Shown here: one piece after another, positions 1 to 9,110 of the stretch | Layout of the letters: each line of letters begins with the position of its first letter | Position numbering within the stretch: position 1 is the first letter of the stretch | Assembly: GCA_902702965.1 (NCBI GenBank) | Contig: CACRXP010000965.1 | Span: 88,766 to 152,765, forward strand | DNA from: Spirometra erinaceieuropaei | Taxonomy: Eukaryota > Platyhelminthes > Cestoda > Diphyllobothriidea > Diphyllobothriidae | Direction of reading: 5' to 3' | Length of the DNA stretch: 64,000 nucleotides | The notes under the pieces: generated by a model | The model's database searches: none | Told to the model about the DNA's origin: nothing | The model's input: only the letters and a program-made list of their open reading frames with translations | Position numbers and translations under genes: made by a program

Positions 1-450
1 GAGGGAGATGAAGGTGAGGCGACTGACAACAAGTTAAGCAGGTTCGAAGAGGGAATTGGAAAAATTATCATCGTTCAAAGGAGATTAAATGCTTGACCCA
101 ACGCCTTCTGCTGGCGCAAGATTGGGTTCGTTAGTCGTATGGCCACTTTCGTTGTCGTCGCGTGTATTTGCTGACGCAGGAACTTGGAATTCCTCGGCGG
201 AATTTATAGATGACTAAATGGTGGCCGCTGCCAAAATAGGGAGCCTTAATTGAGCTCAAGACAGACTTTTCCCCGCCTTTCTTTAGCCAGGCAGGATGAC
301 GCTCTCACATCCAGGTGATTTGTCTCCCGCGACCATATGTAACCTGTCCTACAGGAGCAAGTGAAGGCGTAAATACAAATTCAAGAAATTCATCCTTGCC
401 TTTCGGGGGAGCTTGATTTAAGAAAAAAGATGTTATGGAGCCATTCCAAA
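1..450. other. No gene recognised; probable upstream flank or 5' part of a decayed PLE
   Basis: No open frame here can be supported. The stretch runs directly into the PLE reverse transcriptase remnant that becomes recognisable near 455, so part of it may be older PLE sequence decayed beyond recognition. I see no promoter, RNA gene or clean repeat boundary. Confidence 0.3.
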
Positions 451-454
451 AGTA

Positions 455-1530
455 CAAAACTATCTCAAGACCTATTTCACCTAAGACGGACAAATGTACG
501 AACAAATAAAATGCACTCCTATGGACTCCCCTATATCAGGCCTAATCGCTGAAGAAGTTCTTCAACGGGTAGAACACTTGGTGTTCACGAAATATCAACC
601 AAAGTTCTCGGCCCGCTATGTCGATGACACCTTCGTCGTTGTCAAAACAGCTGACAGTGAACACCTAAAGGAACTAATGAACTCGGTTGACCCGGATATA
701 CAATTTAAGATGGAAGCGGAAACAAACAACCAACTGCCCTTCCTTGACGTACTTGTGCGCCGGTGTACCACTGGACAGCTGCAAACTACAGTATTCCGAA
801 AATCCACCGACACGAGACAGATCCTACACTTCAACAGCAACCATCCTCTGTCTCACAAAAGCAGTTATGTCCGTACTCTATTCCAATGAGTCGAAACACG
901 CTGCAGCACGCCAGAAGATAAAAGGGTCGAACGATTGTACCTTGTGAACCTATTTAAAGCCAATGGTTATTCCAGGCATTTCATCGAGAGAAGCAGACGT
1001 TGGGCGCCCAAACGACGGCCAAATCAGCAACAACCCGAAGTCTGGAGGGCCATTCCTTACGTTAAAGGGGTCTCTGAAGCGGTCTCGTGACTGTTACAAC
1101 CCACCAGAGTAGGTATAGTCCATCGACCCCAAGCAACAATTCGACGTCGCCTAATGCAGCCTAAGGACCCATTGCCAACCGCTGAAACCTCAGCAGTCAT
1201 CTACAAAATAAATTGCAATGAGGGCGACTGCAACTATGTGGGCGAAACCGGGCGGAAATTGCAAACTCGCCTACAAGAGCACAAATCGGCCACTCGGAGG
1301 TTCGACCCTAACTCTCAACTGGCAACACACGTTGGGGATACGGGCATACTTTTGACCTCCAGAGGGCTATCATCTTAGGACGAGGCAACACAAAAACAGA
1401 ACGACTAAATCTCGAGGCGTGGTTCTCCGATGCCCACTCTATCAACAGGCATCTGGACCTTCCTGCAGCTTACAAAGTCCTACGTCATCACAATCGTAGA
1501 GCTCAGGACCAAAAAACCACACAGAACTTA
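455..1530 (+). pseudogene. Penelope-like element, 3' half: RT palm/thumb plus GIY-YIG endonuclease, decayed
   Basis: PLEs are retroelements whose single protein joins a reverse transcriptase to a GIY-YIG endonuclease. Seen here: a frame at 494-889 with the RT motifs CTPMDSPISG and YVDDTFVVV (the catalytic YxDD), the PLE-typical LPFLDVLV and the HFNSNHPLSHK segment. After a stop near 889 the thumb continues in other frames (FKANGYSRHFIERS). The endonuclease lies at 1154-1378, with YKINCNEGDCNYVGETGR carrying the GIY/YIG-like pair. The C-terminal block of the family (EAWFSDAHSINRHLDL) is readable near 1420-1470 in another frame. The N-terminal RT motifs are absent, so the copy is 5'-truncated. 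Stops at about 480 and 889 and several frameshifts make it dead. The PLE at 52.9-54.4 kb aligns along the same order of blocks. Confidence 0.9.
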
Positions 1531-1619
1531 AGAAGGCCGCACGGAGATAGCCCGACGCTGAGCTTACTCGGTGAGGAAGAACAAGAACCGTCAGATCGAC
1601 CGCCGGACTAAAGTTCAAT

Positions 1620-1860
1620 CAGCTTCCCTCGACGGAGTGGTGACTAATAAAGCACGCAGGCAAAACGCTCGTCAACCATTTCCCGAGCGGCCGAGGCAGC
1701 GGGAGCAGAGAAAAAAAAATCGATCCGCATGAGGCAGACCAACACAACCTGCTACTCTAAATCAAATTTCTGATCGATTAAATGCAGTTTTCGCTTTGAC
1801 AATGAAGAGCCGACCCAGCTCTTTGAAACGTCAGCAGTTAAATAAACCTGTCCCGGAGAG
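1620..1860 (+). mobile_element. Terminal repeat of the preceding PLE with a hammerhead-like hairpin
   Basis: This follows the PLE coding remnant on the same strand. At 1795-1850 there is a hairpin (AGAGC ... GCTCT) followed at once by GAAACGTC and, 9 bases on, AAATAAA. The PLE terminal repeats elsewhere in this window have the same order: hairpin, GAAACGTC, then an AATAAA-like signal. The 5' core here reads TTGACAATGA, not CTGANGA, so it is a decayed or divergent hammerhead. A short piece with the same TTTGACAATG plus hairpin plus GAAACGTC order occurs on the minus strand at 61.45-61.52 kb. Confidence 0.55.
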
Positions 1861-2202
1861 CCGTTTTTTCTTCTTTTAAAAACTAAAATGCCAAAGGATA
1901 ATGCACATTGCTTCTGTCAACCCCAGTAGTTTTGGTCTTTCATTGAGCATATATGCCGGGAACTGAGCTGGTGTTAACCAGATTTTACTCTAGGAGCTCG
2001 TTGGGCCTTGCGGCTTGAGTCGCACCTTCGCATCCGTCCGGGAATCATAGGATACAATTTTGATGGATACTTTCGTTTTAATGGAGCATTTACACGTAGG
2101 AAAAAATTTACAAACGTCTACTGGCGTGAAAAAAATCCATTTCGCACTTCGCAAATCGTTTTTCCATATGTAAGCGCCACGAAGGGAAAAGTCAATTCAC
2201 AT
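1861..2202. other. No gene recognised
   Basis: There is no supportable coding sequence; the frame that runs from about 2008 into the foldback element at 2203 looks like chance. A segment near 2140-2200 resembles, in reverse complement, the sequence at about 14.31-14.35 kb, so it is probably part of an old dispersed repeat. Confidence 0.3.
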
Positions 2203-2436
2203 AGAGTAGGTGGGCTAACTCATGAAATGTCAACCGAAATTACGAAATGGGCTTTCGTTTCCAAAAGTTTGCTTAAGTAGGGTTAAAAAGTAATTGTCGT
2301 GCAGCATAGTGTAATAATAATTCAGTTACCTCAGGATGCCGGCTTTCGAACAAACATCCTTTCGTTTGCATACAAAAACTACACTCTGTAAAAAATGACT
2401 GATTAGGTAGCATGCATTTTTCTCATTGATTTTTCA
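2203..2436 (+). mobile_element. Foldback (CAGTAGG) element, left-end fragment
   Basis: This begins with a close match to the family end GTAGGTGGGCTAACTCATG and runs through the usual left half, including the segment before the TTAGGTAGCATGCATTT block. It stops abruptly near 2436, so only about a quarter of the 1-kb element is present. Full copies lie at 7.7, 20.7, 35.3 and 58.4 kb. Confidence 0.8.
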
Positions 2437-2504
2437 TTGATCATCATGCCACAGGGGTTTTCCATGTCATCCAGTAATGTCTGATGATGGAGATTAACCG
2501 CCCA

Positions 2505-2590
2505 CTTGGTCTAGACCTATGCCAAATCTCCATTTCACCTCGGTGGGATTCGAACCCAGGCAGTATGGAGATGGCTTTAGTATAGCCAAA
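2505..2590 (-). repeat. tRNA-like head fragment, reverse orientation
   Basis: Read on the minus strand, this carries a perfect RNA polymerase III B-box/T-arm (GGGTTCGAATCCCACC) preceded by ACTAAAGCC and a short spacer. It matches the 3' half of the tRNA-like sequence just downstream on the plus strand. The two form an inverted pair around 2590-2605. The 5' half with the A-box is missing. It is probably a SINE-head remnant. Confidence 0.45.
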
Positions 2591-2662
2591 TAGCTTGAGT
2601 GGTTAGAGCATTGGCTGTACTAAAGCCTTCTCTTTACTGCGTGTTTTCGAATCCCACCTAGA
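2585..2662 (+). repeat. tRNA-Ser-like sequence, probable SINE head or tRNA pseudogene
   Basis: Seen: an A-box-like TAGCTTGAGTGGTTAGAGCA, an anticodon arm GGCT-GTACTAA-AGCC with a 7-base loop, a long variable region of about 13 bases as in class II (Ser/Leu) tRNAs, and a B-box TTCGAATCCCACC. The loop, with ACT in the anticodon place, resembles tRNA-Ser(GCT). The acceptor stem does not pair well (GCCAAAT at one side, TAGACAC at the other), so it is unlikely to be a working tRNA gene. The inverted partner directly upstream suggests a rearranged SINE. Confidence 0.45.
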
Positions 2663-3340
2663 CACCCAGTTTTTTACAATTGGGTCAATAGGAAGCATTC
2701 AAAATCTGCCAAAACATCTATGTAAAATCTCAATTTAGCATTTTGTGTGTGGGCCGAATCAGAAAATGCTGAAGCATTGATAAGTCGGGGAGTGGTTGTT
2801 GTCGTTGATTCCTCTCTCTCCCCTTCAGGTGTCCGCCAGCGTACAATCCAGCCTTGTTTTTTAACCCACTAGCGGGCTGTCTCTCCGGATGACACGTCAC
2901 CAGCGTCGTCAGTGACATCTCTCTGGCGTGCGGATGACTGGACCAGCTTGACAAGCGATCCTTTTCTGTCCACAAAACATGCCATACGCCTGGGCCTGGC
3001 CTCCTGAAGTGGGACAGCCATCAAACCAAGTAGGTCGAGATGTGACACTAACGGAAGCCATCTTCGTAATACATAACATTTACTTACTTTCTTTGACGTT
3101 TCGCCCCATCAGACGGAGTTAACCCCGAATAGCCAGGACGTATCAAAAATCTACATGCGCTGTGAATAATTATAAAGGCAGCATTTACTGAAATACAGTT
3201 CATTTTCATAATTTTCTAAAATCTGCAATCCAGGAGTTGCTGATTCTCGGAAGTGACTAAATCGGGAAACGTTTCCTTCGTAAACTGGGCGCATTCTTGC
3301 TTAGGCATTATTCTGAATTTAAGAACGTCTCGGAGGCCAT
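2663..3340. other. No gene recognised; decayed PLE-tail motif on the minus strand near 3.1 kb
   Basis: The open frames are short and without recognisable motifs. On the minus strand at about 3095-3116 the string CTGATGGGGCGAAACGTC keeps the two conserved hammerhead strands (CTGATG and GAAACGTC) but has no hairpin between them. It is read as the worn end of a PLE terminal repeat, not as a ribozyme. Confidence 0.3.
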
Positions 3341-3419
3341 CAGTTGCTAAGAGTTAGTCTCGCCACAAGGCGGCAGATAATAAGGCCAAAAGACTCGCTG
3401 CCATTAGTAAGAGACCTTT

Positions 3420-3830
3420 GCAGTCGTTTATCAAAGCTGATGCAGTTGCGAAGAATGCAGCTATTTCGGAGAAACTGGAAGACTGCCCTGGACACGAATC
3501 ACCGAACACGCGACAGAAGTGCGGAAAAATGACGCCAACCCCCACCTCGCGGCTCATTCGACGAGATCCAGCCACGCACAAAATTCGACGAGTCCGAAAT
3601 TCAAGCGAGATATGATAATCGCGTGAGTCGCGAGTAACTTTGGTCACTGTTGAAGGGAATTTAGTTTATCAGCAAGTGCACCGACATTTTCACCCCATTT
3701 TCGGCGTCTGAACTTAGTATGACTAGAAAAAAAGCCCCTGGGGAAGTGCGCACGTCGATAAGTCAGGTGGCCGAGAAATCATCACGCCAACTTTCAACAT
3801 GGGTAATGACATTTCGGCAGAGGAGGAGGG
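3420..3830 (+). pseudogene. PLE GIY-YIG C-terminal fragment running into terminal repeat
   Basis: The segment at 3430-3630 follows the endonuclease part of the PLE at 53.87-54.08 kb block by block: the spacing, GACGCCAGC-like block, the CGGCTCATTCGACGAGATCC match, and the AACCGCGTGAGTCGCGAG match. From 3650 to 3830 it continues into the terminal-repeat sequence (ATCATCACGCCAAC is shared). Frameshifts and stops are present. The RT part is missing. Confidence 0.75.
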
Positions 3831-4430
3831 ATTTCGAGACCCCTGATGCAGTCGACCTGATTTGTAGGTTCTAGTCGAGGTAGAATGTTACATCACGACG
3901 GTACTGTGGGACGCTCTATCTGACGTGTTAGACTGTCGCAGCGCGTTGAAGTAAATGACACCAGACAGAGTAGTATCACAACGGAATGCGCTTGATAAGT
4001 AGCCCTAACGTTCTTTCATGCAGGGTAAATAAATATGGTGTCTCTCTGTGAAAAGCAGATGTTTAAATCCCGCTGAAGGCAAAATACTGTTTCTAGATAC
4101 TGATACTAGATAAATCATTGTCCGGAACAAAACTTGCATTATAGGTGACTGTTCATCTAAGAAAGGCCGCGAATTTTAGAGAACATTCATGCTGATAGCT
4201 CATGCATCAATCGACAGATCAAAGTGGACGCTGTGTACGACTACCCCAGGGAAAACGAAAAAGGCGTTAGTCAATCAGAACACGATGCCAGCTGACCAGA
4301 GGGACTGACAGGGAAATATCAACTCTAGGGAAGTGCGCAGGTCGGTAAGTCAGGTGGCCGAGAAATCATCACGCCAACTTTCAACACGGGTGATGAAATT
4401 TCGGCAGTTAGCGACTTGCATGCCGCTGAG
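3738..4430 (+). repeat. PLE terminal-repeat and tail blocks in partial direct duplication
   Basis: The block GGGAAGTGCGCACGTCG through ATCATCACGCCAAC at 3738-3820 recurs at about 4330-4415. The block with GAGACCCCTGATGCAG at 3835-3900 recurs at 4740-4810. The block with CTTGCATTATAGGTGACTG at 4133-4320 recurs at 5600-5790. This is the pattern of two PLE copies of one family laid head to tail, the first reduced by an internal deletion. PLEs are known to form such partial tandem arrays. Confidence 0.65.
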
Positions 4431-4640
4431 CAAGCAATTAGCCCACCAGCGGGCAACAGTCGTCGATGAAGGGGAAGATCAGTTGACATAGACATGCAGT
4501 AGCGCCTTCATTCTACTAATACTGGAATTTCCTTTGCATGAAGTACCCGTATATACGACTGTCCCTGATGGTGATGTTTGTGGGTGTAAATCCGAAACGC
4601 CGGACGAATAAAGGATTTGTTCCATTAATACCATTCCCTT
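4431..4640 (+). mobile_element. PLE terminal repeat with degenerate hammerhead-like motif
   Basis: At 4560-4606 CCTGATGG is followed by a weak stem, ATCCGAAACGCC, and then AATAAAGG. Against the intact copies the last core adenine is changed to G and the GTC cleavage triplet is GCC. It still ends in the AATAAAG signal. The sequence before it has the spacing of the family's terminal repeat. Confidence 0.5.
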
Positions 4641-4734
4641 CTCCACAACTACTTCCTGGAACCCGCATTTTTTCTTGTGCCGGCAACTTGCCGACTTTTT
4701 TAGTGTAAACCTGTGTAGGAAGTCTAGAGACGAG

Positions 4735-5600
4735 GAGGGAATTCGAGACCCCTGATGCAGTCCGCCTGATTTGCAGGATCTCGTCGAGGCAAAATGTTAC
4801 ATCACGACGGTACTGTGGGACGCCCTATCGGACATGCTAGACTGTCGCAGCAGGTTCAAATAAGTGACACCAGACAGAGTAGTATCATAACGGAATGGGC
4901 TCATAAATCCACCAACGTTCTTTCATGCAGGATAAAAAAATATGGTGTCTCTCTATGACACACAGATATTCAAGTCGCGTTGAAGGAAAACTACCGTCTC
5001 CTGACGTCTTCCTACGAAGAAGGCCCGACAGGACATGTCGCACATCAGTTTACCGTAAGGAAACCTATGCTGAAATTCTTTTTTACTACAAAACAATCAC
5101 CCGACCTCTCACAAACGGAGGGCCCTGAACAGCCTCCTTAACCAAGCAAAAACTTATTGCTCTGGGAAAGAAACCTACTACACGAACTGAATTATTTATT
5201 CAAACTGTTTTTGCGAAATGAGTATTCTAGATACTTTGTACACTGATGCGTAAAACAACAAGAGTTAAAAGAAAAAGACAAGGAACTAGATTGTTGCGGT
5301 CCAAACCCTTCCGTACATAAAGAATGTGTCCGAAATGTTTGAATGACTTCAGGGAAGGCACCAAATGCATGTGGTGCACAAACCGACGACCAGCTTATAC
5401 ACCCTAAGCATAGGGTTGGCTGTTCAGATAGGAGGGAAGTCGGCTATGAGATATTATGCGATACCTGTAATGCAGTTTCCTTTGGTCACACTGGTATTCT
5501 ACCTCCAAACACATACACGAACACTAGCTAGTAGTACTTGTCCCACGTTGCCATGAACACGTCGGGAACTAGATGCAACTTTGTCTGAAACAAGACTTGC
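4735..5600 (+). pseudogene. PLE remnant: RT thumb-side and GIY-YIG fragments
   Basis: In 4925-5128 the protein reads FLRRRPDRTCRTSVYRKETY, matching the segment after LPFLDVLV in other PLE copies, and then a worn version of the HPLSHK region. In 5343-5531 it reads VGYEILCDTCNAVSFGHTG, a decayed GIY-YIG centre (the family has VYxIxCxxC...YVGETG). The catalytic YVDD part is gone. The tail repeats and a hammerhead-like motif follow at 5600-5850, so the fragment has its own 3' end. Confidence 0.75.
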
Positions 5601-5805
5601 ATTATAGGTGACTGCTCATCTAAGAAAGGCCGTGTATTTTAGATGCCATTCATTCTGATAGCTCATACATCAATCGGCAGATCGAAGTGGACGCTGTGTA
5701 CAACTATCTCACGGAAAATGAAAAAGGCGTTAGCTAATCAGAACATGACGCCAGCCCACAGTAAAAGCTGAACAACACGAGTGACAGGGAAATATCAATG
5801 CTAAT

Positions 5806-5847
5806 GTCTCTGATGATGGATTCGAGTGAGAATCCGAAACGTCAGGC
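5806..5847 (+). ncRNA. Hammerhead-type ribozyme motif in PLE terminal repeat
   Basis: The core is CTGATGA, then an extra T, then the hairpin GGATTC-GAGTGA-GAATCC, then GAAAC-GTC. The flanking strands GTCT and AGGC can pair as stem I (one G-U). An AATAAA-like signal follows within 5 bases. Stem III has no loop: GAAACGTC can make the self-complementary ACGT stem only between two molecules, as described for small PLE-associated hammerheads that cleave as dimers. All core bases are kept. The extra T at the foot of stem II is non-canonical, so activity is not certain. Confidence 0.75.
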
Positions 5848-5859
5848 AAATAAACTTCT

Positions 5860-6120
5860 TGTCCTAGTGATCGCATCTTCATCTTCTGCTTAGGCATGTC
5901 TTAATTTTAACTGTTTTGCAATCTTGCTGCACATCTGATGACGAGTCCAAGTCGAAAATGTGCGAAATAAATCGTGGTATCTCTCCAGAAATACATATTC
6001 CGTTCGAAATATCCTCCTTGGGATACCAATTTTCAAACTTATGTATATTTATGTATGTATTGGAAGGTAGGTATCCCAAGAAATATAAGTTGAAGGCAGA
6101 GGCGTTCTTTGGGAAAAGGC
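5860..6120. other. No gene recognised; tail region between two opposed PLE remnants
   Basis: This lies between the plus-strand PLE end at 5850 and the 3' end of the minus-strand PLE at 6129. The minus strand carries the sequence downstream of that PLE's AATAAAG (a block with CCCAAAGAACG and TTCAACTTATAT), which is repeated in worn form at 9.88-9.93 kb. It is therefore probably terminal-repeat sequence. Confidence 0.4.
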
Positions 6121-6128
6121 ACTTTATT

Positions 6129-6171
6129 GCGTGAATTTTCGACGCTGGTTCCCCAGGTCGTCGTCAGACGC
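6129..6171 (-). ncRNA. Hammerhead-type ribozyme motif, well preserved, second PLE lineage
   Basis: Read on the minus strand: stem I strand GCGT, core CTGACGA (the seventh core base is free in hammerheads), an extra C, a strong hairpin GACCTGG-GGAA-CCAGCGTC with one bulged C, then GAAA-ATTC, then stem I strand ACGC, then AATAAAG. Stem I pairs perfectly. Stem III is the self-complementary AATT, where the other PLE lineage has ACGT; the two middle bases change together, which keeps the palindrome. There is no loop, so cleavage would need a dimer. The extra base at the foot of stem II has the same place as the extra T in the other lineage. Confidence 0.75.
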
Positions 6172-6720
6172 AGACTGAGAGTAAGAGTGCCGGCAACAGT
6201 TAACATCTGGCAGTGCACGCAAAAAAATCGATAGTCGTTCGCGTTTGCGCCCGTGAGCGGCCGCTATTTGCGTCAATCCGTCCCGATTGGCTTTCGCCTC
6301 TTCCATTTCTCCTTGAGACTTTTGTACGCGGCGTCCAACTCGATATGACGGTTGATGCACAATTCATCCGAGTGCATGGCCTCAAGGAACTCTCGGCCTT
6401 TCTTGAAGGGGCAGGCACCGACAATCCGTGTTCTATCCCAAGCAAATTTCAATTTATGTATAAATTGAAAAACAGGCATGCACAGTGGTATTGCCGACAA
6501 AGACAATGTCTACCTTGTCTTTATCGGAAATACAATTCTGCCCATTGTACGGCCGTTGGTTGAGCTCGAGAGAGAGCCCTAAGTCACAATGCGACGGGTG
6601 ATCTCCGTAGAAACGATCGATAAGCGTCCGTCTACCATATTTATATATATAATTTCGCCAGAGGCAGCCTCTCGAATTTCGATTAACAGGCAAATTTGAA
6701 GGTAAAATCAATTGGGTCAC
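6172..6720 (-). pseudogene. PLE C-terminal fragment on the minus strand
   Basis: On the minus strand the frames contain GREFLEAMHSDELCINRHIE followed by LDAAYKSLKEKW. This is the PLE C-terminal block that contains the last endonuclease glutamate (compare EAWFSDAHSINRHLDL at 1.4 kb). Upstream, IVFVGNTTVHACF looks like the centre of the GIY-YIG domain (YVGETGR position) with the following section deleted. The fragment runs straight into the terminal repeat with the hammerhead-like motif at 6129-6171, so strand and order agree. RT sequence is not seen. Confidence 0.75.
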
Positions 6721-7706
6721 TTACCCCTATTAAAGTTGCAAATCATCCTAGGTTTCGGTGCTTGCATCTGCAGCCTGGAGTCTTAAGTCGACCTGCATCT
6801 TCTATGATTTTTTCGTCATGCCCAATGTAACATGGTCCTTCGCGGTTCAGACCGGTGTCCATTTTTAACAAGTGGGCTGAAAAGTTTATTTTTTGACGAC
6901 AACCTTGTATTTACTGATGAACACGTAAAAATTAATTCCAAGGGGAGCGAACACGGAATCGACAAAGGCTTTTATCGGATCCAAGACATGAACGGGGCAG
7001 TCTTACCGCTAAAAAAACGCTCTCATGAGCAAGCGTTTTCCATAACCACACTCAGAAACTTATTCAGACTCGCCATCTGTGGTAAAGACAGTGATATAAC
7101 GAGCAACCTTTGTGCGGACACTCTGAAACACTAACGTTACAAACCGGCGGATGACGGTACAACTCCACGCATTCGACCGTAGTTAAGTCCTCATTTTCAT
7201 TCAAATTTATAATAACACAGTGGCTTCGCTTGTATTCATATCGGCCAGTTGTCTTCGCATCCGCGGACGTGGTTGTTTTGTCATGTCCTTGGGTATTTGT
7301 CGGAAATATATAGGCGGGAATAAAATATATATATATATATATATATATGAGTATGGCCCGGTTCCACAGGCGTTTTGCGTTCATGCCTGCCTGACCCCAA
7401 CCCGTGCTCTGTAGATCTGCAATTAGAGCATTGAGAGTAGCCCTCCGCTGATTTCTTTTATTTCCAACAGTATGCTGGCCTCCAATAGTTGCAAAAAAAC
7501 AACAACATTGCATCCCACTCAAGGCGCCCGCTTTTTGTAGGCCACTTCTCACTCGCTTGAACGGCCGTCCTCTCTACCGCCTAGTCGCACAGCGCTAAAG
7601 AGAAGTCTGTGCTGTGTAGTTGTTTCGATCTTTCTCTATAACTTTTTTTGATCCGCGGATCTACAGATCACGCAGGTAGTCACCTGCCGTAAAAAACCGA
7701 TTGTGA
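6721..7706. other. No gene recognised; TA microsatellite inside
   Basis: A minus-strand frame of 162 codons (7064-7552) owes its length partly to the TA microsatellite, which reads as Ile-Tyr repeats, and has no motif. A plus-strand frame of 100 codons at 6832-7134 is not recognised. I treat both as chance frames. Confidence 0.35.
7325..7348. repeat. (AT)n microsatellite
   Basis: Twelve uninterrupted AT units. Confidence 0.95.
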
Positions 7707-8700
7707 CATGAGGTGGGCTAACTCATGAAATGTCAACCGAAATACCGAAATGCGTTTTCGTTTCAAAAAGATTAATTAATACGGTTGTGAAACTAATCGG
7801 CCTGCAGTATCATTCTAGAATAATTCAGTTACTCCAAGATGCCGACTTTCGAACGAACTGCCTTCCGGCTGCTAACAAAAACATACTATGTAAAAAATAT
7901 CTACTTACGTAGCATGAATTTTTCTCCTTTATTTTTGATGCCCTTAAATGTCCAACTATATTTCATGGAAAATATGAATCAAAATATTTCTTCTTCCGCT
8001 CATTCGGTAGAATATTACGTCTTCTTCTAATTTTATTCTCAAAGAAGGTGTATAATTTAGTTTTCAAAACCTCTTCTAATTCCAGAAAAATTTTGAATTC
8101 ACTGTGCCGTCACACTTGCTTTCAGGGCTTCCAAACTACAAGCCATGTATTTTCCGCGTATGGAAAATCACACATTTCCTTACGGTGTTGAGAGGAGCCT
8201 ATATGAGATTCACAAAATTTAGCATTTGATTCTATCCATATTGTTAACTTTACAAGCCACATTGGTAAATGCAGAGACTTGACGTTTTATAAACGGTCAT
8301 TTCACGGTATTTAAAAGTCTCGCAATTGAAAACGTTTTTAAAAACCGAATTATGTCCCTCCTTCGAGTATAGAATTAGAAAAAGACGTAATTTTCTACTG
8401 AATGAGCGGGAGAATCAACAATTTTGTGCATGTTTTCCATGAAATATAATTGGACATTTCGGGGCATCAAAACTCGAAGAGGAAAATTTATGCCACTTGA
8501 GTAGTCGTTTTTTACAGAGTATAGTTTTTTTATGTAGCCGGAAAAATGTTCGTTCGAAAGCCGGCATCCTGAGTTAATGGAATTATTATAGAATGATTCT
8601 GTAGGCTGATTAGTTTCACAACCCTATCTAGTCAATCTTTTTGAAACGAAAACGCATTTCGGAATTTCGGTTGACATTTTATGAGTGAGCACACCTACTG
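7707..8700. mobile_element. Foldback (CAGTAGG) element, full length, about 1 kb
   Basis: Both ends are present: AGGTGGGCTAACTCATGAAA at the left and ACACCTACTG followed by TA at the right. The two outer parts of roughly 350 bp are reverse complements of each other, with matching blocks in mirrored order (TTCGTTTC, the GCATGAATTTTTCTC block, ATATTTCATGGAAAA, TACGTCTTC). The centre is non-symmetric and contains a short palindrome around TTTTCCGCGTATGGAAAA. No transposase is encoded. The TA flank and CAGT start in the best copies suggest mobilisation by a Tc1/mariner transposase; this is inference. The left outer end is worn (CATGAGG in place of CAGTAGG). Confidence 0.85.
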
Positions 8701-8704
8701 TAAG

Positions 8705-9110
8705 ATGAGTTTGCCGGCAAAGACATGAAGGCCCTAATGGCCATTTTGGCTTCTAAGCCATCATCAGGTTATTTCCGTCCTGCAATCAGGAGAGATTGCT
8801 CTCCGTCAATGCTCGGTATCAATCGATGTGTCGATCTGGCGCTAGCAGACGGGGCCCTGTGCAACCACCTCCAGACTAGTGTCACTGGTCGATGATTGGC
8901 TAATACTCCTAATAACTGTCGTTCGTTCTGTTTCTGCTGCCAGCTCTGAAAAAAGACCCTTGCAGAAGTTTGGAAGTACAGAATAATAAAAAACATCGTT
9001 CCCATGAGCGACCAATCTTCCTCTTCGTTATCCACACAAGCACCCGGAAATGAGAACTGTTTGTCAACAAAGGTGGGCACATTGGTATGACCTTTGCTGG
9101 GGTATTTAAA
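8705..9110 (-). mobile_element. Probable PLE 3' end on the minus strand with degenerate hammerhead-like motif
   Basis: On the minus strand at 8767-8744 there is CTGATGA, an extra T, a hairpin GGCTT-AG-AAGCC and then AAAATGGCC. The first base of the GAAA strand is changed to A and the cleavage triplet is not kept. The placing of the extra T is the same as in the intact copies. The frame upstream (9080-8769, minus) has no recognisable motif but could be the worn C-terminus. It is an old PLE end at best. Confidence 0.4.

Noticed and set aside
2585..2662. Functional tRNA-Ser gene
   Set aside because: The acceptor stem does not pair and an inverted partial copy is attached; SINE head or pseudogene is more likely.
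3095..3116. Hammerhead ribozyme on the minus strand
   Set aside because: Both core strands are partly kept, but stem II is absent and the core A is lost.
7064..7552. Minus-strand frame of 162 codons with Ile-Tyr repeats
   Set aside because: The repeat is the TA microsatellite at 7325-7348 read as protein; there is no motif outside it.
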